From Fasciola hepatica (taxonomy: Eukaryota; Platyhelminthes; Trematoda; Plagiorchiida; Fasciolidae): DNA of 64,000 bases. Numbering within the stretch: position 1 is the first letter of the stretch; each line of letters begins with the position of its first letter. Shown here piece by piece: positions 1 through 11,000 of this stretch. The stretch covers positions 1,674,001-1,738,000 of the forward strand of contig CANUEZ040000206.1 of the NCBI GenBank assembly GCA_948099385.1, in the 5' to 3' direction. A program made the translations under genes and the position numbers. The notes beneath the pieces were generated by a model, which saw nothing but the letters and a program-made list of their open reading frames with translations, made no database searches and was not told the DNA's origin.

Positions 1-272
1 CCAACAACCGGTGAACCATTGTGAATCGAACAACTCAACAACACAAGGCTATCCGGGATGGCTCTGAACGCTTTGTTCAACATATACACTACATGATATA
101 GCACCCTTCCCAAACTCGATTCAAATTTGAATGGTAAGAACCAGCTTCGCGCACACCGATCGACTCCTATGATGGATGACTTCTCTGTAGGGGCCTAAGT
201 ACAACCAACGCATTCACAAATGAACAACCTACACAGCTTCCTTACTATGCATGCAATTGATTAGTAGTACGA
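1..272. repeat. Partial monomer at left window edge
   Basis: The window opens inside a monomer, at ccaacaaccggtgaacc, downstream of where its ribozyme-like segment would be. The copy keeps the B-box-like site (23-31), the TTCAAATTTGAA palindrome and the TGCATGCA site. It ends in the first linker, which is atypical (agatttgattcgattcgaa) compared with the usual GATTA pentamers. Confidence 0.95.
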
Positions 273-2086
273 GATTTGATTCGATTCGAAAACATTTGTA
301 TAATATGATTGATCATGCAGCTTGAACGCTCACTTGAGCATTGAAATCCATGGAAGCACTGTACAGCTGTTTCATCCTCTAAGGGACTCGACTCATCAGC
401 AGTGCACATCAACCGAGCCCCCACGGGCACTCCAACATCTGGTGAACCATTGTGAATCGAAAAACTTAACAACACAAGGCTATCCGGGATGGCTATCAAC
501 GCTTTGTTCAACATCTACACTACATGATATAGCACCGTTCCCAAACTCGCTTCAAATTTGAATGGTAAGAACCAGCTTCGCGCACACCGATCGACTCATA
601 TGATGGATGACTTCTCTGTAGGGGCCTAAGTACAACCAACGCATTCACAAATGAACAACCTACACAGCTTCCTTACTATGCATGCAATTGATTAGTAGTA
701 CGAGATTAGATTAGATTAGATTAGATTAGATTTGTATAATATGATTGATCATGCAGCTTGAACGCTCAACTGAGCATTGAAATCCATGGAAGCACTGTAC
801 AGCTGTTTCATCCTCTAAGGGACTCGACTCATCAGCAGTGCACATCGACCGAGCCCCCACGGGCACTCCAACAACCGGTGAACCATTGTGAATCGAACAA
901 CTTAACAACACAAGGCTATCCGGGATGGCTCTCAACGCTTTGTTCAAAATATACACTACATCATATATAGCACCCTTCCCAAACTCGCTTCAAATTTGAA
1001 TGGTAACAAGCACCTTCGCGCACACGGATTCACTCCTATAATGGATGACTTCTCTGTAGGGTGCTAAGTACAACCAACGCATTCCCAAATGAACAACCTA
1101 CACAGCTTCCCTACTATGCATGCAATTGATTAGTAGTACGAGATAAGTTCATATCAGATTAGATTTGTATAATATGATTGATCATGCAGCTTGAACGCTC
1201 AACTGAGCATTGAAATCCATGGAAGCACTGTACAGCTGTTTCATCCTCTAAGGGACTCGACTCATCAGCAGTGCACATCGACCGAGCCCCCACGGGCACT
1301 CCAACAACCGGTGAACCATTGTGAATCGAACCACTTAACAACACAAGGCTATCCGGGATGGCTCTCAACGCTTTGTTCAACATATACACTACATGATATA
1401 GCACCCTTCCCAAACTCGCTTCAAATTTGAATGGTAAGAACCAGCTTCGCGCACACCGATCGACTCCTATGATGGATGACTTCTCTGTAGGGTGCTAAGT
1501 ACAACCAACGCATTCCCAAATGAACAACCTACACAGCTTCCCTACTATGCATGCAATTGATTAGTAGTACGAGATAAGTTCATATCAGATTAGATTTGTA
1601 TAATATGATTGATCATGCAGCTTGAACGCTCCACTGAGCATTGAAATCCATGGAAGCACTGTACAGCTGTTTCATCCTCTAAGGGACTCGACTCATCAGC
1701 AGTGCACATCGACCGAGCAACCACGGGCACTCCAACAACCGGTGAACCATTGTGAATCGAACAACTTAACAACACAAGGCTATCCAGGATGGCTATCAAC
1801 GCTTTATTCAACATCTACACTATATGATATAGCACCGTTCCCAAACTCGCTTCAAATTTGAATGGTAACAACCAGCTTCGCGCACACCGATCGACTCCTA
1901 TGATGGTTGACTTCTCTGTAGGGGCCTAAGTACAACCAACGCATTCCCAAATGAACAACCTACACAGCTTCCTTACTATGCATGCAATTGATTAGTAGTA
2001 CGAGATTAGATTAGATTAGATTAGATTTGTATAATATGATTGATCATGCAGCTTGAACGGTCAACTGAGCATTGAAATCCATGGAA

Positions 2087-2136
2087 GCACTGTACAGCTA
2101 ATTCATCCTCTAAGGGACTCGACTCATCAGCAGTGC
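2087..2136 (-). ncRNA. Hammerhead-like locus with A15.1 changed
   Basis: The plus strand reads agctaattcatcc, so the RNA core is GAAU instead of GAAA and the A15.1-U16.1 pair is lost. Predicted inactive. The rest of the motif is intact. Confidence 0.6.
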
Positions 2137-3300
2137 ACATCGACCGAGCCCCCACGGGCACTCCAACAACCGGTGAACCATTGTGAATCGAACAACTTAA
2201 CAACACAAGGCTATCCGGGATGGCTATCAACGCTTTGTTCAACATCTACACTACATGATCTGGCACCCTTCCCAAATTCGCTTCAAATTTGAATGGTAAG
2301 AACCAGCTTCGCGCACACCGATCGACTCCTATGATGGATGACTTCTCTGTAAGGGCCTTAGTACAACCAACGCATTCACAAATGAACAACCTACACAGCT
2401 TCCTTACTATGCATGCAATTGATTAGTAGTACGAGATTAGATTAGATTAGATTAGATTAGATTTGTATAATATGATTGATCATGCAGCTTGAACGCTCAA
2501 CGGAGCATTGAAATCCATGGAAGCACTGTACAGCTGTTTCATCCTCTAAGGGACTCGACTCATCAGCAGTGCACATCGACCGAGCCCCCACGGGCACTCC
2601 AACAACCGGTGAACCATTGTGAATCGAACAACTTAACAACACAAGGCTATCCGTGATGGCTCTCAACGCTTTGTTCAACATCTACACTACATGATATGGC
2701 ACCCTTCCCAAACTCGCTTCAAATTTGAATGGTAAGAACCAGCTTCGCGCACACCGATCGACTCGTATGATGGATGACTTCTCTGTAGGGGCCTAAGTAC
2801 AACCAACGCATTCACAAATGAACAACCTACACAGCTTCCTTACTATGCATGCAATTGATTAGTAGTACGAGATAAGTTCAGATTAGACTAGCTTTGTATA
2901 ATATGATTGATCATGCAGCTTGAACGCTCAACTGAGCATTGAAATCCATGGAAGCACTGTACAGCTGTTTCATCCTCTAAGGGACTCGACTCATCAGCAG
3001 TGCACATCGACCGAGCCCCCACGGGCACTCCAACAACCGGTGAACCATTGTGAATCGAACAACTTAACAACACAAGGCTATCCGTGATGGCTCTCAACGC
3101 TTTGTTCAACATCTACACTACATGATATGGCACCCTTCCCAAACTCGCTTCAAATTTGAATGGTAAGAACCAGCTTCGCGCACACCGATCGACTCCTATG
3201 ATGGATGACTTCTCTGTAGGGGCCTGAGTACAACCAACGCATTCCCAAATGAACAACCTACACAGCTTCCTTACTATGCATGCAATTGATTAGTAGTACG

Positions 3301-3325
3301 AGATTAGATTAGATCAGATTAGATT
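3301..3325. repeat. GATTA-pentamer linker between monomers (class i)
   Basis: The linker is a short run of GATTA/ATTAG units with occasional GATCA or GATTG substitutions. Copy number varies between monomers and produces the 5-bp ladder in monomer length. Two other linker classes replace it in subsets. Class ii begins ataagttca or ataagttcgg (for example 1143, 3735, 24891, 30493, 46031). Class iii contains ggatattattgcagat (45.6-58.6 kb only). Confidence 0.9.
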
Positions 3326-3333
3326 TGTATAAT

Positions 3334-3345
3334 ATGATTGATCAT
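3334..3345. repeat. Short inverted repeat ATGAT-TG-ATCAT
   Basis: Five-base arms with a two-base gap lie at the junction between the pentamer linker and the conserved monomer body. It is present in nearly all copies. No function is evident. Confidence 0.6.
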
Positions 3346-3356
3346 GCAGCTTGAAC

Positions 3357-3368
3357 GCTCAACTGAGC
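3357..3368. repeat. Short inverted repeat GCTCA-AC-TGAGC
   Basis: Five-base arms with a two-base gap lie just outside the ribozyme segment, on its 3' side in minus-strand RNA. It is intact in most copies. A recurring variant (ctcaacttggc or ctcaacatggc, for example 20646, 25376, 27092, 28827, 37461, 38761, 42643) destroys the right arm, so it is not under strict constraint. Confidence 0.6.
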
Positions 3369-3384
3369 ATTGAAATCCATGGAA

Positions 3385-3434
3385 GCACTGTACAGCTGTT
3401 TCATCCTCTAAGGGACTCGACTCATCAGCAGTGC
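3385..3434 (-). ncRNA. Hammerhead-like self-cleaving ribozyme (reference copy)
   Basis: Read on the minus strand, the segment has every element of a type I hammerhead in order. These are stem I 5' strand GCACUG, core CUGAUGA, a stem II region of 19 nt, core GAAA, then C-AGCU-GUA giving a two-base-pair stem III (A15.1-U16.1, C15.2-G16.2) with loop AGCU. After that comes the stem I 3' strand CAGUGC, perfectly complementary to GCACUG. The GUA triplet places the predicted cleavage between plus-strand positions 3390 and 3391. An outer AUG/CAU helix beyond a U/UUC internal loop could extend stem I. Odd points: stem II begins with a G-U pair where G-C is usual, and GAGUC is tandemly duplicated beside it. 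Hammerheads of this short-helix-III kind are established in newt, schistosome and cave-cricket satellites. Activity here is inferred. Confidence 0.82.
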
Positions 3435-3482
3435 ACATCGACCGAGCCCCCACGGGCACTCCAACAACCGGTGAACCATTGT

Positions 3483-3491
3483 GAATCGAAC
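3483..3491 (-). promoter_or_regulatory. B-box-like pol III promoter motif (reference copy)
   Basis: The minus strand reads GTTCGATTC, matching the B-box core GTTCRANNC. It lies 49 nt downstream of the A-box-like motif, within the spacing usual for tRNA-type promoters, and about 50 nt upstream of the ribozyme segment on the minus strand. It is conserved in most copies. Copies with gaaaaac on the plus strand (for example near 12124, 17311, 51411, 63535) lose the first G. The copy near 27651 (gtcaatcg) loses the last C. Confidence 0.42.
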
Positions 3492-3540
3492 AACTTAACA
3501 ACACAAGGCTATCCGGGATGGCTCTCAACGCTTTGTTCAA

Positions 3541-3551
3541 CATCTACACTA
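3541..3551 (-). promoter_or_regulatory. A-box-like pol III promoter motif (reference copy)
   Basis: The minus strand reads TAGTGTAGATG, which fits the tRNA-type A-box pattern TRGYNNARNNG at every fixed position. It recurs in all copies with catctacacta on the plus strand. Copies with catatacacta instead give TAGTGTATATG, one mismatch to the pattern. The motif is short, so the match could be chance. The support is its order and spacing relative to the B-box-like motif and the ribozyme on the same strand. Confidence 0.4.
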
Positions 3552-3556
3552 CATCA

Positions 3557-3562
3557 TATATA
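3557..3562 (-). promoter_or_regulatory. TATATA element, polymorphic between 431- and 433-bp classes
   Basis: The 433-bp monomers carry catatatag here, and the 431-bp monomers carry gatatag. It lies only about 5 nt upstream of the A-box-like motif on the minus strand, closer than an ordinary TATA position for a pol III gene, so a promoter role is doubtful. Its clear use is as the marker that explains the 2-bp length dimorphism. Confidence 0.3.
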
Positions 3563-3581
3563 GCACCCTTCCCAAATTCGC

Positions 3582-3593
3582 TTCAAATTTGAA
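3582..3593. repeat. 12-bp perfect palindrome TTCAAATTTGAA
   Basis: This is perfectly self-complementary and conserved in most monomers. It is degraded in a minority, for example ttcgaatttg, ttccaatttg, ttcaaattag and ttcaaaattg. It could be a protein-binding site or may simply be A/T-rich body sequence. Nothing else in the sequence decides. Confidence 0.7.
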
Positions 3594-3709
3594 TGGTAAC
3601 AACCAGCTTCGCGCACCGCGATCGACTCCTATGATGGATGACTTCTCTGTAGGGGCCTAAGTACAACCAACGCATTCACAAATGAAAAACCTACACAGCT
3701 TCCTTACTA

Positions 3710-3717
3710 TGCATGCA
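3710..3717. repeat. TGCATGCA palindrome next to linker
   Basis: This 8-bp palindrome lies inside atgcatgcaattg, which also contains CAATTG. It is among the best conserved stretches between copies, while the linker immediately beside it is the most variable part. Rare losses include tactaagcatgc near 52934 and 54656. Confidence 0.7.
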
Positions 3718-5978
3718 ATTGATTAGTAGTACGAGATAAGTTCAGATTAGATTAGATTTGTACAATATGATAGATCATGCAGCTTGAACGCTCAACTGAG
3801 CATTGAAATCCATGGAAGCACTGTACAGCTGTTTCATCCTCTAAGGGACTCGACTCATCAGCAGTGCACATCGACCGAGCAACCACGGGCACTCCAACAA
3901 CCGGTGAACCATTGTGAATCGAACAACTTAACAACACAAGGCTATCCGGGATGGCTCTCAACGCTTTGTTCAACATATACACTACATGATATAGCACCCT
4001 TCCAAAACTCGCTTCAAATTTGAATGGTAACAACCAGCTTCGCGCACACCGATCGACTCCTATGATGGATGACTTCTCTGTAGGGGCCTAAGTACAACCA
4101 ACGCATTCACAAATGAACAACCTACACAGCTTCCTTACTATGCATGCAATTGATTAGTAGTACGAGATTAGATTAGATTAGAATAGATTTGTATAATATG
4201 ATTGAGCATGCAGCTTGAACGCTCAACTGAGCATTGAAATCCATGGAAGCACTGTACAGCTGTTTCATCCTCTAAGGGACTCGACTCATCAGCAGTGCAC
4301 ATCAACCGAGCAACCACGGGCACTCCAACAACCGGTGAACCATTGTGAATCGAACAACTTAACAACACAAGGCTATCCGGGATGGCTCTCAACGCTTTGT
4401 TCAACATATACACTACATCATATATAGCACCCTTCCCGAACTCGCTTCAAATTTGAATGGTAAGAACCAGCTTCGCGCACACCGATCGACTCCTATGATG
4501 GATGACTTCTCTGTAGGGGCCTAAGTACAACCAACGCATTCACAAATGAACAACCTACACAGCTTCCTTACTATGCATGCAATTGATTAGTAGTACGAGA
4601 TTAGATTAGATTAGATTAGATTTGTATAATATGATTGATCATGCAGCTTGAACGCTCAACTGAGCATTGAAATCCATGGAAGCACTGTACAGCTGTTTCA
4701 TCCTCTAAGGGACTCGACTCATCAGCAGTGCACATCGACCGAGCCCCCACGGGCACTCCAACAACCGGTGAACCATTGTGAATCGAACAACTTAACAACA
4801 CAAGGCTATCCGGGATGGCTATCAACGCTTTGTTCAACATCTACACTACATCATATATAGCACCCTTCCCAAACTCGCTTCAAATTTGAATGGTAACAAC
4901 CAGCTTCGCGCACACCGATCGACTCATATGATGGATGACTTCTCTGTAGGGGCCTAAGTACAACCAACGCATTCCCAAATGAACAACCTACACAGCTTCC
5001 TTACTATGCATGCAATTGATTAGTAGTACGAGATTAGATTAGATTAGATTAGATTTGTATAATATGATTGAGCATGCAGCTTGAACGCTCAACTGAGCAT
5101 TGAAATCCATGGAAGCACTGTACAGCTGTTTCATCCTCTACGGGACTCGACTCATCAGCAGTGCACATCGACCGAGCCCCCACGGGCACTCCAACAACCG
5201 GTGAACCATTGTGAATCGAACAACTTAACAACACAAGGCTATCCGGGATGGCTCTCAACGCTTTGTTCAACATCTACACTACATGATATAGCACCCTTCC
5301 CAAACTCGATTCAAATTTGAATGGTAACAACCAGCTTCGCGCACACCGATCGACTCATATGATGGATGACTTCTCTGTAGGGGCCTAAGTACAACCAACG
5401 CATTCCCAAATGAACAACCTACACAGCTTCCTTACTATGCATGCAATTGATTAGTAGTACGAGATTAGATCAGATTAGATTAGATTTGTATAATATGATT
5501 GATCATGCAGCTTGAACGCTCAACTGAGCATTGAAATCCATGGAAGCACTGTACAGCTGTTTCATCCTCTAAGGGACTCGACTCATCAGCAGTGCACATC
5601 GACCGAGCCCCCACGGGCACTCCAACATCTGGTGAACCATTGTGAATCGAACAACTTAACAACACAAGGCTATCCGGGATGGCTCTCAACGCTTTGTTCA
5701 ACATCTACGCTATATGATATATAGCACCCTTCCCAAACTCGCTTCAAATTTGAATGGTAACAACCACCTTCGCGCACACCGATCGACTCCTATGATGGAT
5801 GACTTCTCTGTAGGGGTCTAAGTACAACCAACGCATTCCCAAATGAACAACCTACACAGCTTCCTTACTATGCATGCAATTGATTAGTAGTACGAGATAA
5901 GTTCGGATTATATTAGATTTGTATAATATGATTGATCATGCAGCTTGAACGCTCAACTGAGCATTGAAATCCATGGAA

Positions 5979-6028
5979 GCAGTGCACAACTCTTTCATCC
6001 TCTAAGGGACTCAACTCATCAGCAGTGC
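5979..6028 (-). ncRNA. Hammerhead-like locus with lost cleavage triplet and stem I
   Basis: The plus strand reads gcagtgcacaactc in place of gcactgtacagctg. The triplet becomes GUG (position 17 is G), and the stem I 3' strand CACUGC no longer pairs with GCACUG. Predicted inactive. The same segment change, plus a core change, recurs at 30146 and 31871. Confidence 0.6.
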
Positions 6029-6343
6029 ACATCGACCGAGCCCCCACGGGCACTCCAACAACCGGTGAACCATTGTGAATCGAACAACTTAACAACACAA
6101 GACTATCCAGGATGGCTCTCAACGCTTTGTTCAACATCTACACTACATGATATAGCACCCTTCCAAAACTCGCTTCAAATTTGAATGGTAAGAACCAGCT
6201 TCGCGCACACCGATCGACTCCTATGATGGATGACTTCTCTGTAGGGGCCTAAGTACAACCAACGCATTCACAAATGAACAACCTACACAGCTTCCTTACT
6301 ATGCATGCAATTGATTAGTAGTACGAGATTAGATCAGATTAGA

Positions 6344-8068
6344 TTAGATTTGTATAATATGATTGATCATGCAGCTTGAACGCTCAACTGAGCATTGAAA
6401 TCCATGGAAGCACTGTACAGCTGTTTCATCCTCTAAGGGACTCGACTCATCAGCAGTGCACATCGACCGAGCCCCCACGGACACTCCAACAACCGGTGAA
6501 ACATTGTGAATCGAACAACTTAACAACACAAGGCTATCCGGGATGGCTCTCAACGCTTTGTTCAACATATACACTACATGATATAGCACCCTTCCCGAAC
6601 TCGCTTCAAATTTGAATGGTAAGAACCAGCTTCGCGCACACCGATCGACTCCTATGATGGATGACTTCTCTGTAGGGGCCTAAGTACAACCAACGCATTC
6701 CCAAATGAACAACCTACACAGCTTCCTTACTATGCATGCAATTGATTAGTAGTACGAGATTAGATCAGATTAGATTAGATTTGTATAATATGATTGATCA
6801 TGCAGCTTGAACGCTCAACTGAGCATTGAAATCCATGGAAGCACTGTACAGCTGTTTCATCCTCTAAGGGACTCGACTCATCAGCAGTGCACATCGACCG
6901 AGCAACCACGGGCACTCCAACAACCGGTGAACCATTGTGAATCGAACAACTTAACAACACAAGGCTATCCGGGATGGCTCTCAACGCTTTGTTCAACATA
7001 TACACTACATGATATAGCACCCTTCCCAAACTCGCTTCAAATTTGAATGGTAACAACCAGCTTCGCACACACCGATCGACTCCTATGATGGATGACTTCT
7101 CTGTAGGGGCCTAAGTACAACCAACGCATTCACAAATGAACAACCTACACAGCTTCCTTACTATGCATGCAATTGATTAGTAGTACGAGATTAGATCAGA
7201 TTAGATTAGATTTGTATAATATGATTGATCATGCAGCTTGAACGCTCAACTGAGCATTGAAATCCATGGAAGCACTGTACAGCTGTTTCATCCTCTAAGG
7301 GACTCGACTCATCAGCAGTGCACATCGACCGAGCCCCCACGGACACTCCAACAACCGGTGAAACATTGTGAATCGAACAACTTAACAACACAAGGCTATC
7401 CGGGATGGCTCTCAACGCTTTGTTCAACATATACACTACATGATATAGCACCCTTCCCAAAACTCGCTTCAAATTTGAATGGTAAGAACCAGCTTCGCGC
7501 ACACCGATCGACTCCTATGATGGATGACTTCTCTGTAGGGGCCTAAGTACAACCAACGCATTCCCAAATGAACAACCTACACAGCTTCCTTACTATGCAT
7601 GCAATTGATTAGTAGTACGAGATTAGATCAGATTAGATTAGATTTGTATAATATGATTGATCATGCAGCTTGAACGCTCAACTGAGCATTGAAATCCATG
7701 GAAGCACTGTACAGCTGTTTCATCCTCTAAGGGACTCGACTCATCAGCAGTGCACATCGACCGAGCAACCACGGGCACTCCAACAACCGGTGAACCATTG
7801 TGAATCGAACAACTTAACAACACAAGGCTATCCGGGATGGCTCTCAACGCTTTGTTCAACATATACACTACATGATATAGCACCCTTCCCAAACTCGCTT
7901 CAAATTTGAATGGTAACAACCAGCTTCGCACACACCGATCGACTCGTATGATGGATGACTTCTCTGTAGGGGCCTAAGTACAACCAACGCATTCCCAAAT
8001 GAACAACCTACACAGCTTCCTTACTATGCATGCAATTGATTAGTAGTACGAGATTAGATCAGATCAGA
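6344..8068. repeat. Two-monomer unit present twice (862/863 bp)
   Basis: Copies starting near 6344 and 6775 match those near 7206 and 7638. Shared private marks are gtgaaacattg in the first member and cttcgcacacacc in the second. Differences seen: cccgaactcg versus cccaaaactcg (a 1-bp length change), plus cctatg versus cgtatg and cacaaatg versus cccaaatg. Confidence 0.85.
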
Positions 8069-11000
8069 TTAGATTTGTATAATATGATTGATCATGCAGC
8101 TTGAACGCTCAACTGAGCATTGAAATCCATGGAAGCACTGTACAGCTGTTTCATCCTCTAAGGGACTCGACTCATCAGCAGTGCACATCGACCGAGCCCC
8201 CACGGACACTCCAACAACCGGTGAACCATTGTGAATCGAACAACTTAACAACACAAGGCTATCCGGGATGGCTCTCAACGCTTTGTTCAACATATACACT
8301 ACATCATATATAGCACCCTTCCCAAACTCGCTTCAAATTTGAATGGTAAGAACCAGCTTCGCGCACACCGATCGACTCCTATGATGGATGACTTCTCTGT
8401 AGGGGCCTAAGTACAACCAACGCATTCACAAATGAACAACCTACACAGCTTCCTTACTATGCATGCAATTGATTAGTAGTACGAGATTAGATTAGATTAG
8501 ATTAGATTTGTATAACATGATTAATCATGCAGCTTGAACGCTCAACTGAGCATTGAAATCCATGGAAGCACTGTACAGCTGTTTCATTCTCTAAGGGACT
8601 CGACTCATCAGCAGTGCACATCGACCGAGCCCCCACGGACACTCCAACAACCGATGAACCATTGTGAATCGAACAACTTAACAACACAAGGCTATCCGGG
8701 ATGGCTATCAACGCTTTGTTCAACATCTGCACTACATCATATATAGCACCCTTCCCAAACTCGCTTCAAATTTGAATGATAAGAACCAGCTTCGCGCACA
8801 CCGATCGACTCTTATGATGGATGACTTCTCTGTAGGGGCCTAAGTACAACCAACGCATTCCCAAATGAACAACCTACACAGCTTCCTTACTATGCATGCA
8901 ATTGATTAGTAGTACGAGAATAGATTAGATTAGATTAGATTTGTATAATATGATTGATCATGCAGCTTGAACGCTCAACTGAGCATTGAAATCCATGGAA
9001 GCACTGTACAGCTGTTTCATCCTCTAAGGGACTCGACTCATCAGCAGTGCACATCGACCGAGCAACCACGGGCACTCCAACAACCGGTGAACCAATGTGA
9101 ATCGAACAACTTAACAACACAAGGCTATCCGGGATGGCTCTCAACGCTTTATTCAACATCTACACTATATGATATAGCACCGTTCCCAAACTCGCTTCAA
9201 ATTTGAATGGTAACAACCACCTTCGCGCACACCGATCGACTCCTATGATGGTTGACTTCTCTGTAGGGGCCTAAGTACAACCAACGCATTCCCAAATGAA
9301 CAACCTACACAGCTTCCTTACTATGCATGCAATTGATTAGTAGTACGAGATTAGATCAGATTAGATTAGATTTGTATAATATGATTGATCATGCAGCTTG
9401 AACGCTCAACTGAGCATTGAAATCCATGGAAGCACTGTACAGCTTTTTCATCCTCTAAGGGACTCGACTCATCAGCAGTGCACATCGACCGAGCCCCCAC
9501 GGGCACTGCAACATCTGGTGAACCATTGTGAATCGAACAACTTAACAACACAAGGCTATCCGTGATGGCTCTCAACGCTTTGTTCAACATATACACTACA
9601 TGATATAGCACCCTTCCCAAACTCGCTTCAAATTTGAATGGTAAGAACCAGCTTCGCGCACACCGATCGACTCCTATGATGGATGACTTCTCTGTAGGGG
9701 CCTAAGTACAACCAACGCATTCCCAAATGAACAACCTACACAGCTTCCTTACTATGCATGCAATTGATTAGTAGTACGAGATTAGATCAGATTAGATTAG
9801 ATTTGTATAATATGATTGATCATGCAGCTTGAACGCTCAACTGAGCATTGAAATCCATGGAAGCACTGTACAGCTGTTTCATCCTCTAAGGGACTCGACT
9901 CATCAGCAGTGCACATCGACCGAGCCCCCACGGGCACTCCAACAACCGGTGAACCATTGTGAATCGAACAACTTAACAACACAAGGCTATCCGGGATGGC
10001 TCTCAACGCTTTGTTCAACATATACACTACTTGATATAGCACCCTTCCCGAACTCGCTTCAAATTTGAATGGTAAGAACCAGCTTCGCGCACACCGATCG
10101 ACTCATATGATGGATGACTTCTCTGTAGGGGCCTAAGTACAACCAACGCATTCCCAAATGAACAACCTACACAGCTTCCTTACTATGCATGCAATTGATT
10201 AGTAGTACGAGATTAGATCAGATCAGATTAGATTTGTATAATATGATTGATCATGCAGCTTGAACGCTCAACTGAGCATTGAAATCCATGGAAGCACTGT
10301 ACAGCTGTTTCATCCTCTAAGGGACTCGACTCATCAGCAGTGCACATCGACCGAGCCCCCACGGGCACTCCAACAACCGGTGAACCATTGTGAATCGAAC
10401 AACTTAACAACACAAGGCTATCCGTGATGGCTCTCAACGCTTTGTTCAACATATACACTACATGATATAGCACCCTTCCCGAACTCGCTTCAAATTTGAA
10501 TGGTAAGAACCAGCTTCACGCACACCGATCGACTCCTATGATGGAAGACTTCTCTGTAGGGGCCTAAGTACAACCAACGCATTCCCAAATGAACAACCTA
10601 CACAGCTTCCTTACTATGCATGCAATTGATTAGTAGTACGAGATTAGATTAGATTAGATTAGATTTGTATAATATGATTGATCATGCAGCTTGAACGCTC
10701 AACTGAGCATTGAAATCCATGGAAGCACTGTACAGCTGTTTCATCCTCTACGGGACTCGACTCATCAGCAGTGCACATCGACCGAGCCCCCACGGGCACT
10801 CCAACATCTGGTGAACCATTGTGAATCGAACAACTTAACAACACAAGGCTATCCGTGATGGCTCTCAACGCTTTGTTCAACATCTACACTACATGATATA
10901 GCACCCTTCCCAAAACTCGCTTCAAATTTGAATGGTAAGAACCAGCTTCGCGCACACCGATCGACTCCTATGATGGATGACTTCTCTGTAGGGGCCTAAG

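Larger units (their letters stand above)
3301..3733. repeat. Reference monomer (433-bp class) used to place sub-features
   Basis: This copy is close to the majority sequence and is used to give exact positions of internal elements. Order on the plus strand: pentamer linker, inverted repeat ATGATTGATCAT, inverted repeat GCTCAACTGAGC, ribozyme-like segment (minus), B-box-like site (minus), A-box-like site (minus), TATATA, TTCAAATTTGAA palindrome, TGCATGCA. The 433-bp length comes from catcatatatagc, against catgatatagc in 431-bp copies. I count about 16 CpG in it, so there is no marked CpG depletion. It also has small private differences (for example gcgcaccgcgatcg near 3611), so it is not the strict consensus. 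Confidence 0.95.

Noticed and set aside
3301..3325. Telomeric repeat
   Set aside because: The pentamer is TTAGA/GATTA, only a few units long and interspersed with GATCA. It is not TTAGG or TTAGGG and does not form a continuous tract.
3385..3434. Ribozyme on the plus strand
   Set aside because: The plus strand reads the complement (tttcatc, tcatcag) and lacks CUGAUGA and GAAA in order. Only the minus strand fits.
3476..3491. CENP-B box on the minus strand (TTCGATTCACAATGG)
   Set aside because: The TTCG and central A match, but the essential CGGG end is ATGG, so the match is no better than chance.
3319..3543. Minus-strand open frame of about 74 codons repeated in most monomers (six cysteines, starts MLNKAL)
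   Set aside because: It is open because the monomer is conserved, not because it is coding. Unit length (431/433) breaks frame between copies, the frame overlaps the ribozyme, substitutions ignore codon position, and some copies lose it without other decay. No Kozak-like or poly(A) context is evident.
3483..3551. True tRNA gene
   Set aside because: Only A- and B-box-like motifs are present. I could not see acceptor, anticodon and T stems with proper pairing between and around them.
3351..3563. Plus-strand open frame of 70-79 codons starting at TTG in most monomers
   Set aside because: It is antisense to the ribozyme, uses a non-ATG start, and ends at a stop whose position depends on the 2-bp length dimorphism. 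It is a by-product of repeat conservation.
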